IMG/VR virus record: IMGVR_UViG_3300042520_003321 | Location: 1 to 44,531 of that record | DNA length: 44,531 nucleotides | Direction: 5' to 3' (one strand) | From: a virus | In this document: positions 7,324-15,126 of the stretch, piece after piece | Position numbering within the stretch: position 1 is the first letter of the stretch | How the letters are laid out: each line of letters begins with the position of its first letter | The notes under the pieces: model-generated | The model's database searches: none | The model's input: only the letters and a program-made list of their open reading frames with translations | Told to the model about the DNA's origin: nothing | Made by a program: the position numbers and the translations under genes

Positions 7324-7413
7324 CTATTTTATTAAAAACATCAACCAGAAATAAAAAACCGAACAAACAACAAAAGTTAAAATGGCTAAAATTTGCTTAG
7401 CTTTTGTGTTCAT
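7324..7413 (-). CDS. Tiny membrane protein, 29 aa
   Basis: A 30-codon frame starts with ATG at 7413-7411, overlapping the TGA of the upstream 7410-7613 gene (ATGA, translational coupling), and ends with TAG at 7326-7324. The product is a short basic N-terminus (MNTKAKQ) followed by one continuous hydrophobic helix with an aromatic end, a single membrane span with a terminal Lys. The coupling and clean TM composition argue that it is real. Role unknown; candidates include small envelope or superinfection-related proteins, but nothing in the sequence decides. Confidence 0.6.
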   Translation of the reverse strand: MNTKAKQILAILTFVVCSVFYFWLMFLIK

Positions 7414-7613
7414 AAGTTAAACATTCTGTGCCTTCTCCAACTTGTTCTATACTTTATAATCCAATCGAAAAGAGCTTTATCGAAGCCAATGTCATATCCT
7501 TTCTTCTCGCTTTCAATCCACTTGTGCTTTAAAATTTCTTGTCTTTCTTCAACAAATTCTCTATAAATTAAAGAATTAGCCAAAGAAATTTGGGTTCCTG
7601 TTAACGACATCAT
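7410..7613 (-). CDS. Small conserved hypothetical protein, 67 aa
   Basis: A 67-residue protein with the pattern HKWIESEKKGYDIGFDKALFDWI. This resembles a short conserved motif (HKW..SEkaGyDvGf..A..dWi) that I recall from small bacterial and phage proteins. It ends with a basic tail. Two consecutive ATG codons open the frame. The TGA stop overlaps the ATG of a 29-aa membrane ORF. Function unknown. Confidence 0.72.
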   Translation of the reverse strand: MMSLTGTQISLANSLIYREFVEERQEILKHKWIESEKKGYDIGFDKALFDWIIKYRTSWRRHRMFNL

Positions 7614-7630
7614 AGCAATACATACTTATT

Positions 7631-8350
7631 CTAAAGCCGAAATTCCCAAATTTCATTGATATTTAACAACCTGTGCGTACAGTTGTTTATGTTTTCAGTC
7701 CAAGAGGAATGAAAGTGTCCATACAAATGAAAAGTTGGGGCACAAAGTTCAAACATGCTATTCATCATTCCTCTTTCGTTTGTTAATTCTTCTAAGAGTT
7801 GTTTATCTTCTCTAGCCCACCCATAAACTAATTCATTAAACTGTTGAGGAAAACACCAGGAAGGTGCAGTGTGAGTTACTAAAATATCAACTTTTTCGCA
7901 TTTATCCTTGTTGAAATTTACATGCTCTCCACTCCAATAAGAAATTCCTTCTTTTCTTGCCAAGCGATCAATCGAAATGGCTCCACCAATAAATTGAATC
8001 TTCTTACCGCTATATTCCATAACAGTATAATCTTCAATTAACTCGAAATTATCGCAACAAATTCTATTTTTTCCTTTAAAAAAATACGGATTGTCGTGAT
8101 TACCTCTAATGCCGTAAAAGGTTATATTTCTTTCTTTAAAGTACTCGTCAAGTTTTTTTGCAAGATTATACTCATATTCTTTCTTATATTTAAATCCAAT
8201 ACCCAAATCCCCTACGGAAATTATGTGGCAGTTTTCTAGATTTTTGTTTTCAGCCAAAAAGAACAACTCACTCCAATTTCCATGGTGATCTCCCAAAAAC
8301 AAAAGCGGTTTGCCCTTGTCTAACGTTTTTATATCATTATTCGTCTTCAT
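7631..8350 (-). CDS. Calcineurin-like metallophosphoesterase
   Basis: A 239-residue phosphoesterase with the complete dinuclear-metal motif set: DHH (Asp21, His23), VGDLG (Asp48), GNHD (Asn84-His85-Asp86), THTAP (His159) and GHFH (His211, His213). These ligands bind two metals and activate water to cleave phosphomono- or diesters. The family includes protein phosphatases, 2',3'-cyclic phosphodiesterases, nucleases and Ap4A hydrolases; the substrate cannot be assigned. Its nearness to RNA ligase makes an RNA-end-processing role possible but unproven. It overlaps the upstream 95-aa gene by 14 nt. Confidence 0.9.
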   Translation of the reverse strand: MKTNNDIKTLDKGKPLLFLGDHHGNWSELFFLAENKNLENCHIISVGDLGIGFKYKKEYEYNLAKKLDEYFKERNITFYGIRGNHDNPYFFKGKNRICCDNFELIEDYTVMEYSGKKIQFIGGAISIDRLARKEGISYWSGEHVNFNKDKCEKVDILVTHTAPSWCFPQQFNELVYGWAREDKQLLEELTNERGMMNSMFELCAPTFHLYGHFHSSWTENINNCTHRLLNINEIWEFRL

Positions 8351-8624
8351 CTTTTCTTTCTTCTTGAATCTTCTTTTCTTCTTCTATTTTTTCAGTCAAC
8401 ACGTTTCTCAGAGTATTCAATGCTTCTTCATAAGAAGAACACTCTATTTCTTCAAAATCATGTAAAATATAACCATGATGTTGTACGGTGTAAACTGGAG
8501 AGTAACCATAACTCCATCTTGTTTCTATATACCAATGGCAGTCTCGGTCTTTATGGTGATCTTTTCCTATAAGGAAATACCACTCATCAGTTAATTTTGT
8601 AATTTCATTTATAATAGCGCTCAT
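8337..8624 (-). CDS. Hypothetical protein, 95 aa
   Basis: A 95-residue protein. The N-terminal part has conserved-looking aromatic strands (WYFLIGKDHHKDRDCHWYIETRWSYG), and the last ~30 residues form a highly charged Glu/Lys/Asp helix (EKIEEEKKIQEERKDEDE). An AGAGG sequence 9 nt before the ATG is one of the few SD-like sites in the window. It overlaps the phosphoesterase gene. Function unknown. Confidence 0.75.
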   Translation of the reverse strand: MSAIINEITKLTDEWYFLIGKDHHKDRDCHWYIETRWSYGYSPVYTVQHHGYILHDFEEIECSSYEEALNTLRNVLTEKIEEEKKIQEERKDEDE

Positions 8625-8659
8625 AACATTAACCTCTTAACGCTACTATAAACTTCATT

Positions 8660-8755
8660 CTATTCAACAAGAAGTTTAAAAATTTTAAACGTTTCGTATA
8701 ATGTCGTACCAACAGCAGCAATTAAAAATAAGATCCAAGCAATTTTATCAAACAT
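8660..8755 (-). CDS. Tiny membrane protein, 31 aa
   Basis: An ATG at 8755-8753 opens 31 codons ending in TAG at 8662-8660. The product is a hydrophobic helix (IAWILFLIAAVGTTLY) flanked by MFDK and a C-terminal amphipathic stretch with Lys residues, fitting a single-span small membrane protein. A TATAAT hexamer lies 4 nt upstream of the ATG. No other gene occupies this stretch, but with no homologue recognised the call depends on composition and position. Confidence 0.5.
   Translation of the reverse strand: MFDKIAWILFLIAAVGTTLYETFKIFKLLVE
8674..8690. repeat. Perfect AT palindrome GTTTAAAA-A-TTTTAAAC
   Basis: A 17-bp inverted repeat inside the 3' part of the 31-aa ORF. It could be a protein-binding site, or simply follow from the Lys/Phe codons there. 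Confidence 0.6.
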
Positions 8756-8777
8756 ACACATTATACTTTATAAATTG

Positions 8778-8799
8778 GTTTTGGTTATTCAACCAAAAC
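8778..8799. promoter_or_regulatory. 9-bp stem hairpin in divergent control region
   Basis: GTTTTGGTT and AACCAAAAC form a perfect 9-bp inverted repeat around the 4-nt loop ATTC, between the minus-strand run (ending upstream at 8755) and clpC (start 8853). No T-tract follows on either strand, so an operator or RNA structure is more likely than a terminator. Confidence 0.5.
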
Positions 8800-8838
8800 G
8801 AGCGCCAAAAAAAGTATGTTTTTAATTTTTATTTTTGG

Positions 8839-8846
8839 TGTAAGTA
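8839..8846 (+). promoter_or_regulatory. Late-promoter-like TGTAAGTA before clpC
   Basis: TAAGTA ends 6 nt before the ATG of clpC, in the same position as before the virion genes. This suggests late expression of the unfoldase. Confidence 0.4.
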
Positions 8847-8852
8847 AATTAA

Positions 8853-11330
8853 ATGAACTTTCCAAATAATTTGACGCCACGAGGCCAACAAGTCATTAAC
8901 AACGCTGTCAAGGAGGCCGTCAAATTAAAGCATAGCTATGTAGGAACAGAACATTTACTCTTAGGGCTTCTCAAGCTTAATCAGGGTTTAGCTATTATTG
9001 TGCTATCTAAATTGGGAGTTGATGCCCAAACTGTTTATGAAAAAATTGTAGATCGCGTTGGAGAGGGTTCCGGAAACGTTTCAAAGGAAATACCGTTTAC
9101 TCCAAAATTTCAAAGAACGATTGCTTCCGCCTCAAAGGAAGCTAAACACATGGGACACTCTTATGTCGGTACTGAACATATTTTATTAGGATTAATCAAA
9201 GAAAAAGAAGGAATTGTATCAAAAATATTTGAAGAATTGTCAGTAGATTTAGATGAAGCTAGAGAAGATATTTTAGCAGAGATTGATCCCAACTACGAAA
9301 AACAACTTGAGCCTGCTGGAGGACCTAAATCTTCAGATGATAATGAGAAAAAAATCAAAACTCCAGCTCTCAAAGCATATGGAAAAGATCTCACAGAACT
9401 ATGTAAAGAAGGCAAAATAGATCCGGTTATAGGCAGATCTGTAGAAATTGAACGAGCTATACAGATTCTTTGTCGCAGGTCCAAGAACAACCCAATACTA
9501 ATTGGAGAAGCGGGTGTTGGCAAAACAGCAATCGCTGAAGGGTTGGCTCAAGAGATTGTAAAAGGAAACGTACCGCTGCTACTACAAAACAAAAAGATAA
9601 TTTGCTTAGATATGGCTCTAATGGTTGCTGGTACAAAATATAGAGGCCAATTTGAAGAGAGATTGAAAAAAGTAATGGAAGAAATTAGAAGCGCTAAAAA
9701 TGTAATTTTGTTTATTGATGAAATTCATACCATTGTTGGAGCCGGTTCAGCAGAAGGAACAATGGATGCTTCAAATATGTTTAAACCCGCTTTGAGTAGA
9801 GGAGAACTCCAATGCATTGGGGCAACTACATTAAAAGAGTATAGAAAGTATATTGAGAAGGATGCTGCACTTGAAAGAAGGTTTCAACAAGTAATTGTAC
9901 TACCCCCTACAATCGAAGAGACTATAGAAATTTTAAAAGGTATTAAGTCAAAATACGAAGAACACCACCATGCTGTTTTTACTGAAGAAAGCTTAAATGC
10001 AGCAGTAAACCTTTCTGAAAGATATATTACAAATCGGTACCTTCCTGATAAGGCCATTGATTTAATGGACGAAGCTGGTTCACGAGCCAGGATCCAAGCA
10101 ATGATCAAAGTTCCTGACACAAAGCAACTCGAACAAGATATTGCAAATCTTGCTAATCAAAAAACAGAAGCCATAAAACAGCAACAATTTGAAGAAGCAG
10201 CTAAGCTGAGAGACAAAGAAAACAAGCAACTTGAGAATTTTAAAAACATTCTTGCAGAATGGCACTTGGCATCAAAAAACCAAAAAACTGTTATTGTTAA
10301 CGAACGTGAAATAGTCGAAGTTGTTTCTAAATGGACTGGTATCCCTTTACAAAAATTGGATTCAACTGAAACCAACCGTTTACTGACAATGGAGAATATT
10401 CTTTCAGAAAAGGTTATTGGACAATCAGAAGCAATCACTTCTGTAAGCAAAGCTCTGCGACGATCGAGAGCTGGTTTAAAGGACCCAAAGAGGCCCATCG
10501 GTTCATTCTTGTTTTTAGGTTCTACGGGAGTCGGTAAGACCCATCTCACTCAAACGTTGGCTGAGTTTATGTTTGGAACAAGAGACAATCTAATTCAATT
10601 CGATATGTCCGAGTATATGGAAAAGGCTTCGGTATCTCGTTTGATCGGAGCACCTCCTGGTTATATTGGTTACGAAGAAGGGGGGCAACTTTCAGAAGCA
10701 GTTATGCGTAAACCGTATTCTGTTATATTATTTGACGAAATCGAGAAAGCTCATCCTGACGTAATGCATTTGTTGTTACAAATTTTAGAGGAAGGAAAAC
10801 TTACAGACTCATTAGGCAGAAAAATTAATTTCAAAAACACTATCATAGTAATGACATCAAACGTTGGAGCCGAGGTTGCTAAAAAGCAAACAACAATGGG
10901 ATTTGGAGCTCCCTCTATAGAGGATAAAGCTATATCAAATGGAAAGATTATGGAAGAGGTCAAGCGAGTGTTTAAACCTGAATTTCTAAATAGAATAGAA
11001 AGTTGTATTGTTTTTCAATCGCTTAATAAAGAGGAACTTACTAAGATAGCTAATATTGAACTTGAAAAGGTAATATCAAGATTGAAGGACAAACAACTTG
11101 AGCTCATTATGAGCAAAGAGTCTATTGAACTATTAATTGAAAAGGGATACGAGCCTGCTTATGGGGCTCGTCCAATGAGACGGGCTGTAGAAAAGTATGT
11201 GGAAGATCCATTAGCAGAAGAACTGTTGAAAGAAACATTTCCTTCAGGAAGCAATATTCTAGCGAGCCGGGATGGAGATGTAATTGTTTTTTCTTTAAAG
11301 CCTAAAAGCAAAACAAGAAAAGCAAAGTAG
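8853..11330 (+). CDS. clpC: ClpC-type AAA+ protein unfoldase
   Basis: An 825-residue, full-length ClpC/ClpA-class unfoldase. It has two Clp N-domain repeats (about residues 6-70 and 82-145), AAA-1 with Walker A GEAGVGKT (~217-224) and Walker B FIDEIH (~287), a coiled middle domain with a UVR-like [10 protein letters not shown] (~446), AAA-2 with Walker A GSTGVGKT (~556) and LFDEIEKAH (~625), and an MGFG tripeptide loop (~681) where ClpP-binding ATPases carry their [LIV]-G-F/L loop. The UVR-like segment and two N repeats favour ClpC over ClpA or ClpB. ClpC feeds unfolded proteins to ClpP; no ClpP gene is visible here, so it may use host ClpP or act alone in virion assembly. Motifs are intact. 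Confidence 0.93.
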   Translation: MNFPNNLTPRGQQVINNAVKEAVKLKHSYVGTEHLLLGLLKLNQGLAIIVLSKLGVDAQTVYEKIVDRVGEGSGNVSKEIPFTPKFQRTIASASKEAKHMGHSYVGTEHILLGLIKEKEGIVSKIFEELSVDLDEAREDILAEIDPNYEKQLEPAGGPKSSDDNEKKIKTPALKAYGKDLTELCKEGKIDPVIGRSVEIERAIQILCRRSKNNPILIGEAGVGKTAIAEGLAQEIVKGNVPLLLQNKKIICLDMALMVAGTKYRGQFEERLKKVMEEIRSAKNVILFIDEIHTIVGAGSAEGTMDASNMFKPALSRGELQCIGATTLKEYRKYIEKDAALERRFQQVIVLPPTIEETIEILKGIKSKYEEHHHAVFTEESLNAAVNLSERYITNRYLPDKAIDLMDEAGSRARIQAMIKVPDTKQLEQDIANLANQKTEAIKQQQFEEAAKLRDKENKQLENFKNILAEWHLASKNQKTVIVNEREIVEVVSKWTGIPLQKLDSTETNRLLTMENILSEKVIGQSEAITSVSKALRRSRAGLKDPKRPIGSFLFLGSTGVGKTHLTQTLAEFMFGTRDNLIQFDMSEYMEKASVSRLIGAPPGYIGYEEGGQLSEAVMRKPYSVILFDEIEKAHPDVMHLLLQILEEGKLTDSLGRKINFKNTIIVMTSNVGAEVAKKQTTMGFGAPSIEDKAISNGKIMEEVKRVFKPEFLNRIESCIVFQSLNKEELTKIANIELEKVISRLKDKQLELIMSKESIELLIEKGYEPAYGARPMRRAVEKYVEDPLAEELLKETFPSGSNILASRDGDVIVFSLKPKSKTRKAK

Positions 11331-11331
11331 C

Positions 11332-12021
11332 TTACAAATTTCTATTGTAGTTTTCTTCTTTAAGAGAATGAATTAAACGTTGCTTCGTTATATTAAATTC
11401 CTCAGTAATTTTGTTAAAAACCTCTTCGTTGAAGTCGTTTGTTGTTTGCATCAAAGCTAAAGCTGTTCCTTTATCTACAAAGTTTTTGCATAACGCCTTT
11501 GTGAAAGAACTGCAATTCAATCCTTCTATCTTTCGAGCAAGGTCGTTGTATTGAACTATTACATCGTAGGCTCGTTCTTTTGTAATAACAGGAATTGTTC
11601 TTTGTTCTTGCTTTAGTGGCCACCTCTCTACTTTCGGGGTTGGCTTTGGTGTAGGAGTTGTAACAGTTTTTGAGGCAAACCTTACACCTTCTAGTGGAGT
11701 AGTAATACTTACGGATTGATGAGATTTCTTTGACTCGATAACCAGCGTTCCTGGCCTGTTTGTGGGAGCAGTAGCTGTCGCCACCTTCGGAGAGGGAGCA
11801 GGACGGGCTGGGTACGTTTTTGTTTTTGGCTTTGCAGACACAGGCCATTGATCTGGCTCTATTTTACTGTTCAGTAATTCAGTTCTTTTGAGCTCTCTGG
11901 CTATTTTAGCTTGGTTGGCTCTCCAAGAAGAAAACTGAATCACAGCAATACATCCTATTACGTGAAGAATTATTACTATAAAAAAAGCAGTTTTAAAACT
12001 AATTGCCTTTGATCTTTTCAT
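11332..12021 (-). CDS. Membrane-anchored Pro-rich protein
   Basis: A 229-residue protein with a short basic N-terminus (MKRSKAISFK), one strong transmembrane helix (about residues 11-31), a Lys/Arg-rich juxtamembrane helix, then a long Pro/Thr/Lys-rich segment (~55-145) and a C-terminal helical domain (~150-229) with two Cys residues. The layout (N-in anchor, extended periplasmic linker, small domain) recalls TonB- or LysM-anchored envelope proteins, but no LysM or TonB box is seen. It is convergent with clpC, only 1 nt between stops. Its function, perhaps envelope interaction or lysis, is unknown. Confidence 0.75.
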   Translation of the reverse strand: MKRSKAISFKTAFFIVIILHVIGCIAVIQFSSWRANQAKIARELKRTELLNSKIEPDQWPVSAKPKTKTYPARPAPSPKVATATAPTNRPGTLVIESKKSHQSVSITTPLEGVRFASKTVTTPTPKPTPKVERWPLKQEQRTIPVITKERAYDVIVQYNDLARKIEGLNCSSFTKALCKNFVDKGTALALMQTTNDFNEEVFNKITEEFNITKQRLIHSLKEENYNRNL

Positions 12022-12091
12022 TTTTTACTAGTTTAAATGATCAAGAAAGCAGAGTCAACGATAAATTTGTTTTGAAAATCTCAACTTTTCT

Positions 12092-12099
12092 TATAAATA
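12092..12099 (+). promoter_or_regulatory. T4-late-type promoter TATAAATA
   Basis: A perfect T4 late-promoter octamer, 5 nt before the ATG at 12105. A late start point ~6 nt after the octamer would fall on the A of the ATG. It heads the tail operon. Confidence 0.6.
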
Positions 12100-12104
12100 A
12101 CATT

Positions 12105-12650
12105 ATGAAACAATTTGATCAGGTGTTTGAAGAGGTTTTATTCACTTTAAAAGAACAAGAGCAAAGACCAACAGATGATTTAGAATTCAACATACGCACA
12201 ATGGTTTTGAAATTACAAGATCCCATTAACGGATATATCGGCAAAGATCGCTCTGCTAACGAAATTGTTCAAAGCATTTTGCTTAACAGAAACGTTCTTG
12301 ATATTGGGGCTGATAAATTAAATTATCTACCAAAGGTTCGTTTGCAATTTGGGCAATCAAGCAATGTTGACGACTTCAACGTCGAGGCAACGGTGTTAGC
12401 AAGCAGCAGCAACGCCATTTCCGAAAAATCTAAAAAATTTGTAGGTAATCAGTCTCCAGAATCAATTTGCGACGAAGTAGTTGCATATCTCGACAAAGTT
12501 AAAATGGAAGCCAGCACTGGGGATGCAGCAGTAAAGAGTGCTCCAGAAACTAATGCACCAGTTCAGCCAGGAGCAGAGAAGTCAGAATTACCTACAGGAG
12601 CCAATCCAGAATTAGCTAACGCTCCATCTCAAAAACCACCAGTTGCATAG
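12105..12650 (+). CDS. Hypothetical protein heading the tail operon
   Basis: A 181-residue protein if started at 12105. I chose this ATG because of the TATAAATA element 5 nt upstream; the longer frame back to 12003 would overlap the divergent gene's start region. The N-terminal ~120 residues look like a folded acidic domain, and the last ~50 form a Pro/Ala/Glu-rich tail (QPGAEKSELPTGANPELAN). It precedes the tail-tube-fold gene by 4 nt, so it is probably a virion or tail-assembly component such as a tail terminator or neck partner. No family recognised. Confidence 0.72.
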   Translation: MKQFDQVFEEVLFTLKEQEQRPTDDLEFNIRTMVLKLQDPINGYIGKDRSANEIVQSILLNRNVLDIGADKLNYLPKVRLQFGQSSNVDDFNVEATVLASSSNAISEKSKKFVGNQSPESICDEVVAYLDKVKMEASTGDAAVKSAPETNAPVQPGAEKSELPTGANPELANAPSQKPPVA

Positions 12651-12654
12651 TTGA

Positions 12655-13434
12655 ATGGATATTAAAAGCAACATAGAGTTTTTCTGGAAAAGCTTTCTTA
12701 GCAGGCCTGCAAGTTCAATACCAAAAGGAGCACAGTGGGCAATATCCTTTTTAGATCTGGAAGCAAAAATTCTTCCTTCAATCAATGAAGCATATAAATA
12801 CGAGCCAATTCCTTGGACGATTGATGAACTTTCCGTCAAGTCTGTAATAAACGAAGAACTACACGGAGCAAAAGGTTGTATGTTTGCTCAAGCTATTTCT
12901 CTTCCTGGAGAATCTCATCAAACCAATACTGCTGGAAATATACAATCAAATGCTCTCATACGAGCCCGTGTTGGTGGAGGACGTAATGAGTTTGGTCTTC
13001 TTAAAATTACTTTTTTAGAAACAAACGTATCATTTGTAGATTCGTTTTTAAGAGGATGGGCTTTAGCTACAGCAAATTTTGGAATGATTGCTAGAAAAGA
13101 TGGCGATCCTCTCAATTACCGTACATCGTTAATTTGTAATAAATTTGGAATAGGGGTTGATGGGCCGTTTATTACTCAACAAATTTTATTTGAAGGTGTT
13201 TGTTGCACTTCTGTATCTAACGAAGAGTACAATTATACTCCAATCGCTGGACAGCCAATTTTACGAGAAGCAGAATTCGTGTTTAATAGTTACTCTATTG
13301 ACACAACACAAATTCCTAGTACGGTTTCTTCAAATCCTTATCCTACTACTTCAAATCAAAATGCTACCAATAACAACCAAGCGTTTGTTGGAGGGGGAGG
13401 TTCAGTACAAGCTTCCATTCCAACGGCCCCATAA
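12655..13434 (+). CDS. Tail-tube-fold protein (gp19/gp54-like)
   Basis: A 259-residue protein with features of the myovirus tail-tube fold: GLLKITFLETNVSFVDSFLRGWALAT (central helix region) followed by QQILFEGVCCTSVSNEEYNY and a final strand EAEFVFNSYSID. This combination of W-containing helix, F.G..p..v..e.y.Y, and ..v.f.y..Y occurs in T4 gp19 tubes and the related tube initiators gp48 and gp54. Position before gp26-like genes, with a separate gp48-like gene downstream, makes a gp54-type initiator or the tube itself the best options. The C-terminal ~40 residues are a Gln/Asn/Gly-rich tail. Confidence 0.65.
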   Translation: MDIKSNIEFFWKSFLSRPASSIPKGAQWAISFLDLEAKILPSINEAYKYEPIPWTIDELSVKSVINEELHGAKGCMFAQAISLPGESHQTNTAGNIQSNALIRARVGGGRNEFGLLKITFLETNVSFVDSFLRGWALATANFGMIARKDGDPLNYRTSLICNKFGIGVDGPFITQQILFEGVCCTSVSNEEYNYTPIAGQPILREAEFVFNSYSIDTTQIPSTVSSNPYPTTSNQNATNNNQAFVGGGGSVQASIPTAP

Positions 13435-13447
13435 AGTTTTGGTATAA

Positions 13448-14323
13448 ATGAAATTTCAAACAAATTTAATTGAAGGACCAATTTCGTTTTCTGAACTTAC
13501 TGTACGAGATTATAAAGAACTGCTAAAGTGTATTTTAGGAGACGACCCCAATAAGCAAACTTTTGTAGAAACCGTTTCGGAAGTGTTTTCCAATCTTACC
13601 AAAAAATCAGAAGAAGGGTTTAAGAACTTAAACGCTTTGGATTTTTTAATTTTCTTAATAGATTTAAGAATATATACTGGAGGAAACATTTGTGGCGTAA
13701 CTGTAAAGAAAAACGAAAAGGAGGCCAAATTAAATCTTAATCTTGAAATGTTGAAAAGAGATTTGATTAAAACGTTTTCTCAGTTTTATCTTGTTATAAA
13801 ACACGAAGCACTAGAGATTAAATTTCAATGTCCTTCAATAAACAGGTTGTTAGAAAAATCAAAAAACGAAGAAGAATATTTATACTTTATTAAGAGCGTG
13901 ATGATATCTAGTGGTAAGCAAATGTTTATTAAAAACAACCAAGAAGCATCTGAATTGTTTGACAAGTTGATGCCTAAATTATCTTTGCAAATTATAGAAA
14001 AATATAATGAGTTTGCAAAAGCATGTTTAAATACAAATTTTTTATCTCGCTATAAAATAACAGAATCTTCTCTCATGTTCACTCCTACAGTAGAGAGCTT
14101 AATTTGGTTCTCCAAATTGCTTTTTAACGAACCTTTAGATGTATTTTACAACAATTTGTTTTATCTTTGTTATTATGGTCACATGAACCTGGCACACATA
14201 GAACAAGGAACGGTTGGAGAATACACATACTATGTTAACATGCTGAGATCTGTTCAAGAGTCTAAATCTGAACCCCCACCAAGTGAAAGTTTTTCAGTAG
14301 ACTCTGAAGAGCCTTCAAGTTAA
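13448..14323 (+). CDS. Baseplate hub assembly protein, gp26-like (copy 1)
   Basis: A 291-residue protein resembling the T4 gp26 baseplate family. It has an early ISFSELTVRDYKELLKCILGD helix, a LNALDFLIFLIDLRIYTGG segment, and a cysteine-containing strand (GNICGVTV), the pattern of the family's N-terminal domain (LtvkeYk.L......l...D..fl...lR). T4 gp26 is 208 aa, so this is longer, with a C-terminal extension ending in a Ser/Glu/Pro tail. gp26 acts in central hub assembly. The next gene has the same organisation. Family call by pattern, moderate certainty. Confidence 0.65.
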   Translation: MKFQTNLIEGPISFSELTVRDYKELLKCILGDDPNKQTFVETVSEVFSNLTKKSEEGFKNLNALDFLIFLIDLRIYTGGNICGVTVKKNEKEAKLNLNLEMLKRDLIKTFSQFYLVIKHEALEIKFQCPSINRLLEKSKNEEEYLYFIKSVMISSGKQMFIKNNQEASELFDKLMPKLSLQIIEKYNEFAKACLNTNFLSRYKITESSLMFTPTVESLIWFSKLLFNEPLDVFYNNLFYLCYYGHMNLAHIEQGTVGEYTYYVNMLRSVQESKSEPPPSESFSVDSEEPSS

Positions 14324-14326
14324 ATA
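14319..14326 (+). promoter_or_regulatory. Late-promoter-like GTTAAATA
   Basis: TAAATA ends 9 nt before the ATG at 14336; its TAA is also the stop codon of the preceding gene. Confidence 0.3.
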
Positions 14327-14335
14327 AAGCTAATT

Positions 14336-15109
14336 ATGAGTTCCGAAAACAAAGAATTTTATGACCTTCTTAATACAATTACTCAAGAACAGACGTTCTC
14401 TCTAGAGTTAATTAACGGAGAAGCAATTCAATGCAAAGAATTAACGACATCCCAATTAAAAGATTTAGTCAAAGCGGTTGTTGACTCTCCAGTAACCCAG
14501 GCTGTCTTTAACACAACTGCTTCTAGGGTGTTTGAGTCATCAATTGTCTCTTCTGCTCAATCTCCTCTGACAACACTTGACCGGACCTTGTTTATCTTAC
14601 AAACAAGAGTCAACTCATTATCCCCTACAATAACAATTACAAGTGGAGATAAACAAGTTACTGCCGATTTAACAAAAATTATTTCGGATGTCAAAAATAC
14701 AATAAAGGAAAATTCCTCTCTTTTTGAGACAAAAACAACAACGGTCGGAAAGCTTGCACTCACTTTTGGACCACCGCTATTAACTGCTGAACAGCAAATG
14801 AATGTTGACTACTACAAAGTTAATGAAGAAATTGACGTACAGAACGTAGAGGAGCTAAGAAAGCTTATTGGAGAGGCTTTTATAAACGAGATTGCCAAGA
14901 CACTAAGAACATTAACGATTGAAGAAAAAACACTCGATTTTAGTAGTGTTACATTTAAATCACGTATTAAAACAATCGAATCTCTTCCTGCAGCAGCAGT
15001 TCAAGAAGTAATCAAATACATCGAAACATACAAAAAATTAATAGATGAATGCTTCGTAGTAGATGGCGTTACTGTTCCAGTAGATGGGTCGCTGTTTTCG
15101 CTTCGTTAG
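14336..15109 (+). CDS. Baseplate hub assembly protein, gp26-like (copy 2)
   Basis: A 257-residue protein that appears paralogous to the preceding gene: IQCKELTTSQLKDLVKAVVDSP aligns with its SELTVRDYKELLKCILGDD, and TTLDRTLFILQTRVNSL with NALDFLIFLIDLRIYTG. The C-terminal half contains a repeated helix pattern (NEIAKTLRTLTI, QEVIKYIETYKKLIDECF). Tandem gp26-like proteins just before the tape measure fit a heteromeric baseplate hub assembly. Function inferred from family and position. Confidence 0.62.
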   Translation: MSSENKEFYDLLNTITQEQTFSLELINGEAIQCKELTTSQLKDLVKAVVDSPVTQAVFNTTASRVFESSIVSSAQSPLTTLDRTLFILQTRVNSLSPTITITSGDKQVTADLTKIISDVKNTIKENSSLFETKTTTVGKLALTFGPPLLTAEQQMNVDYYKVNEEIDVQNVEELRKLIGEAFINEIAKTLRTLTIEEKTLDFSSVTFKSRIKTIESLPAAAVQEVIKYIETYKKLIDECFVVDGVTVPVDGSLFSLR

Positions 15110-15117
15110 TATAAGTA
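15110..15117 (+). promoter_or_regulatory. Late-promoter-like TATAAGTA
   Basis: A TATAAATA variant ending 9 nt before the ATG of the tape measure gene. The intervening bases include GGCAGG, a weak SD-like site. Confidence 0.45.
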
Positions 15118-15126
15118 TTTGGCAGG

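Noticed and set aside
8761-8766. TATAAT as a sigma70 promoter for the 31-aa ORF
   Set aside because: It is 4 nt from the ATG, so transcription would start at or within the start codon, and no good -35 hexamer lies at 16-18 bp.
10080-10963. Several open frames antisense to clpC (and similar ones antisense to the tape measure, RNR and adhesin genes)
   Set aside because: They lie wholly within strongly supported genes, have no recognisable motifs and show composition expected of reverse-strand shadows.
12003-12104. Longer N-terminus for the 12105 gene
   Set aside because: The extension overlaps the divergent gene's start and the TATAAATA element, and has no typical coding pattern.
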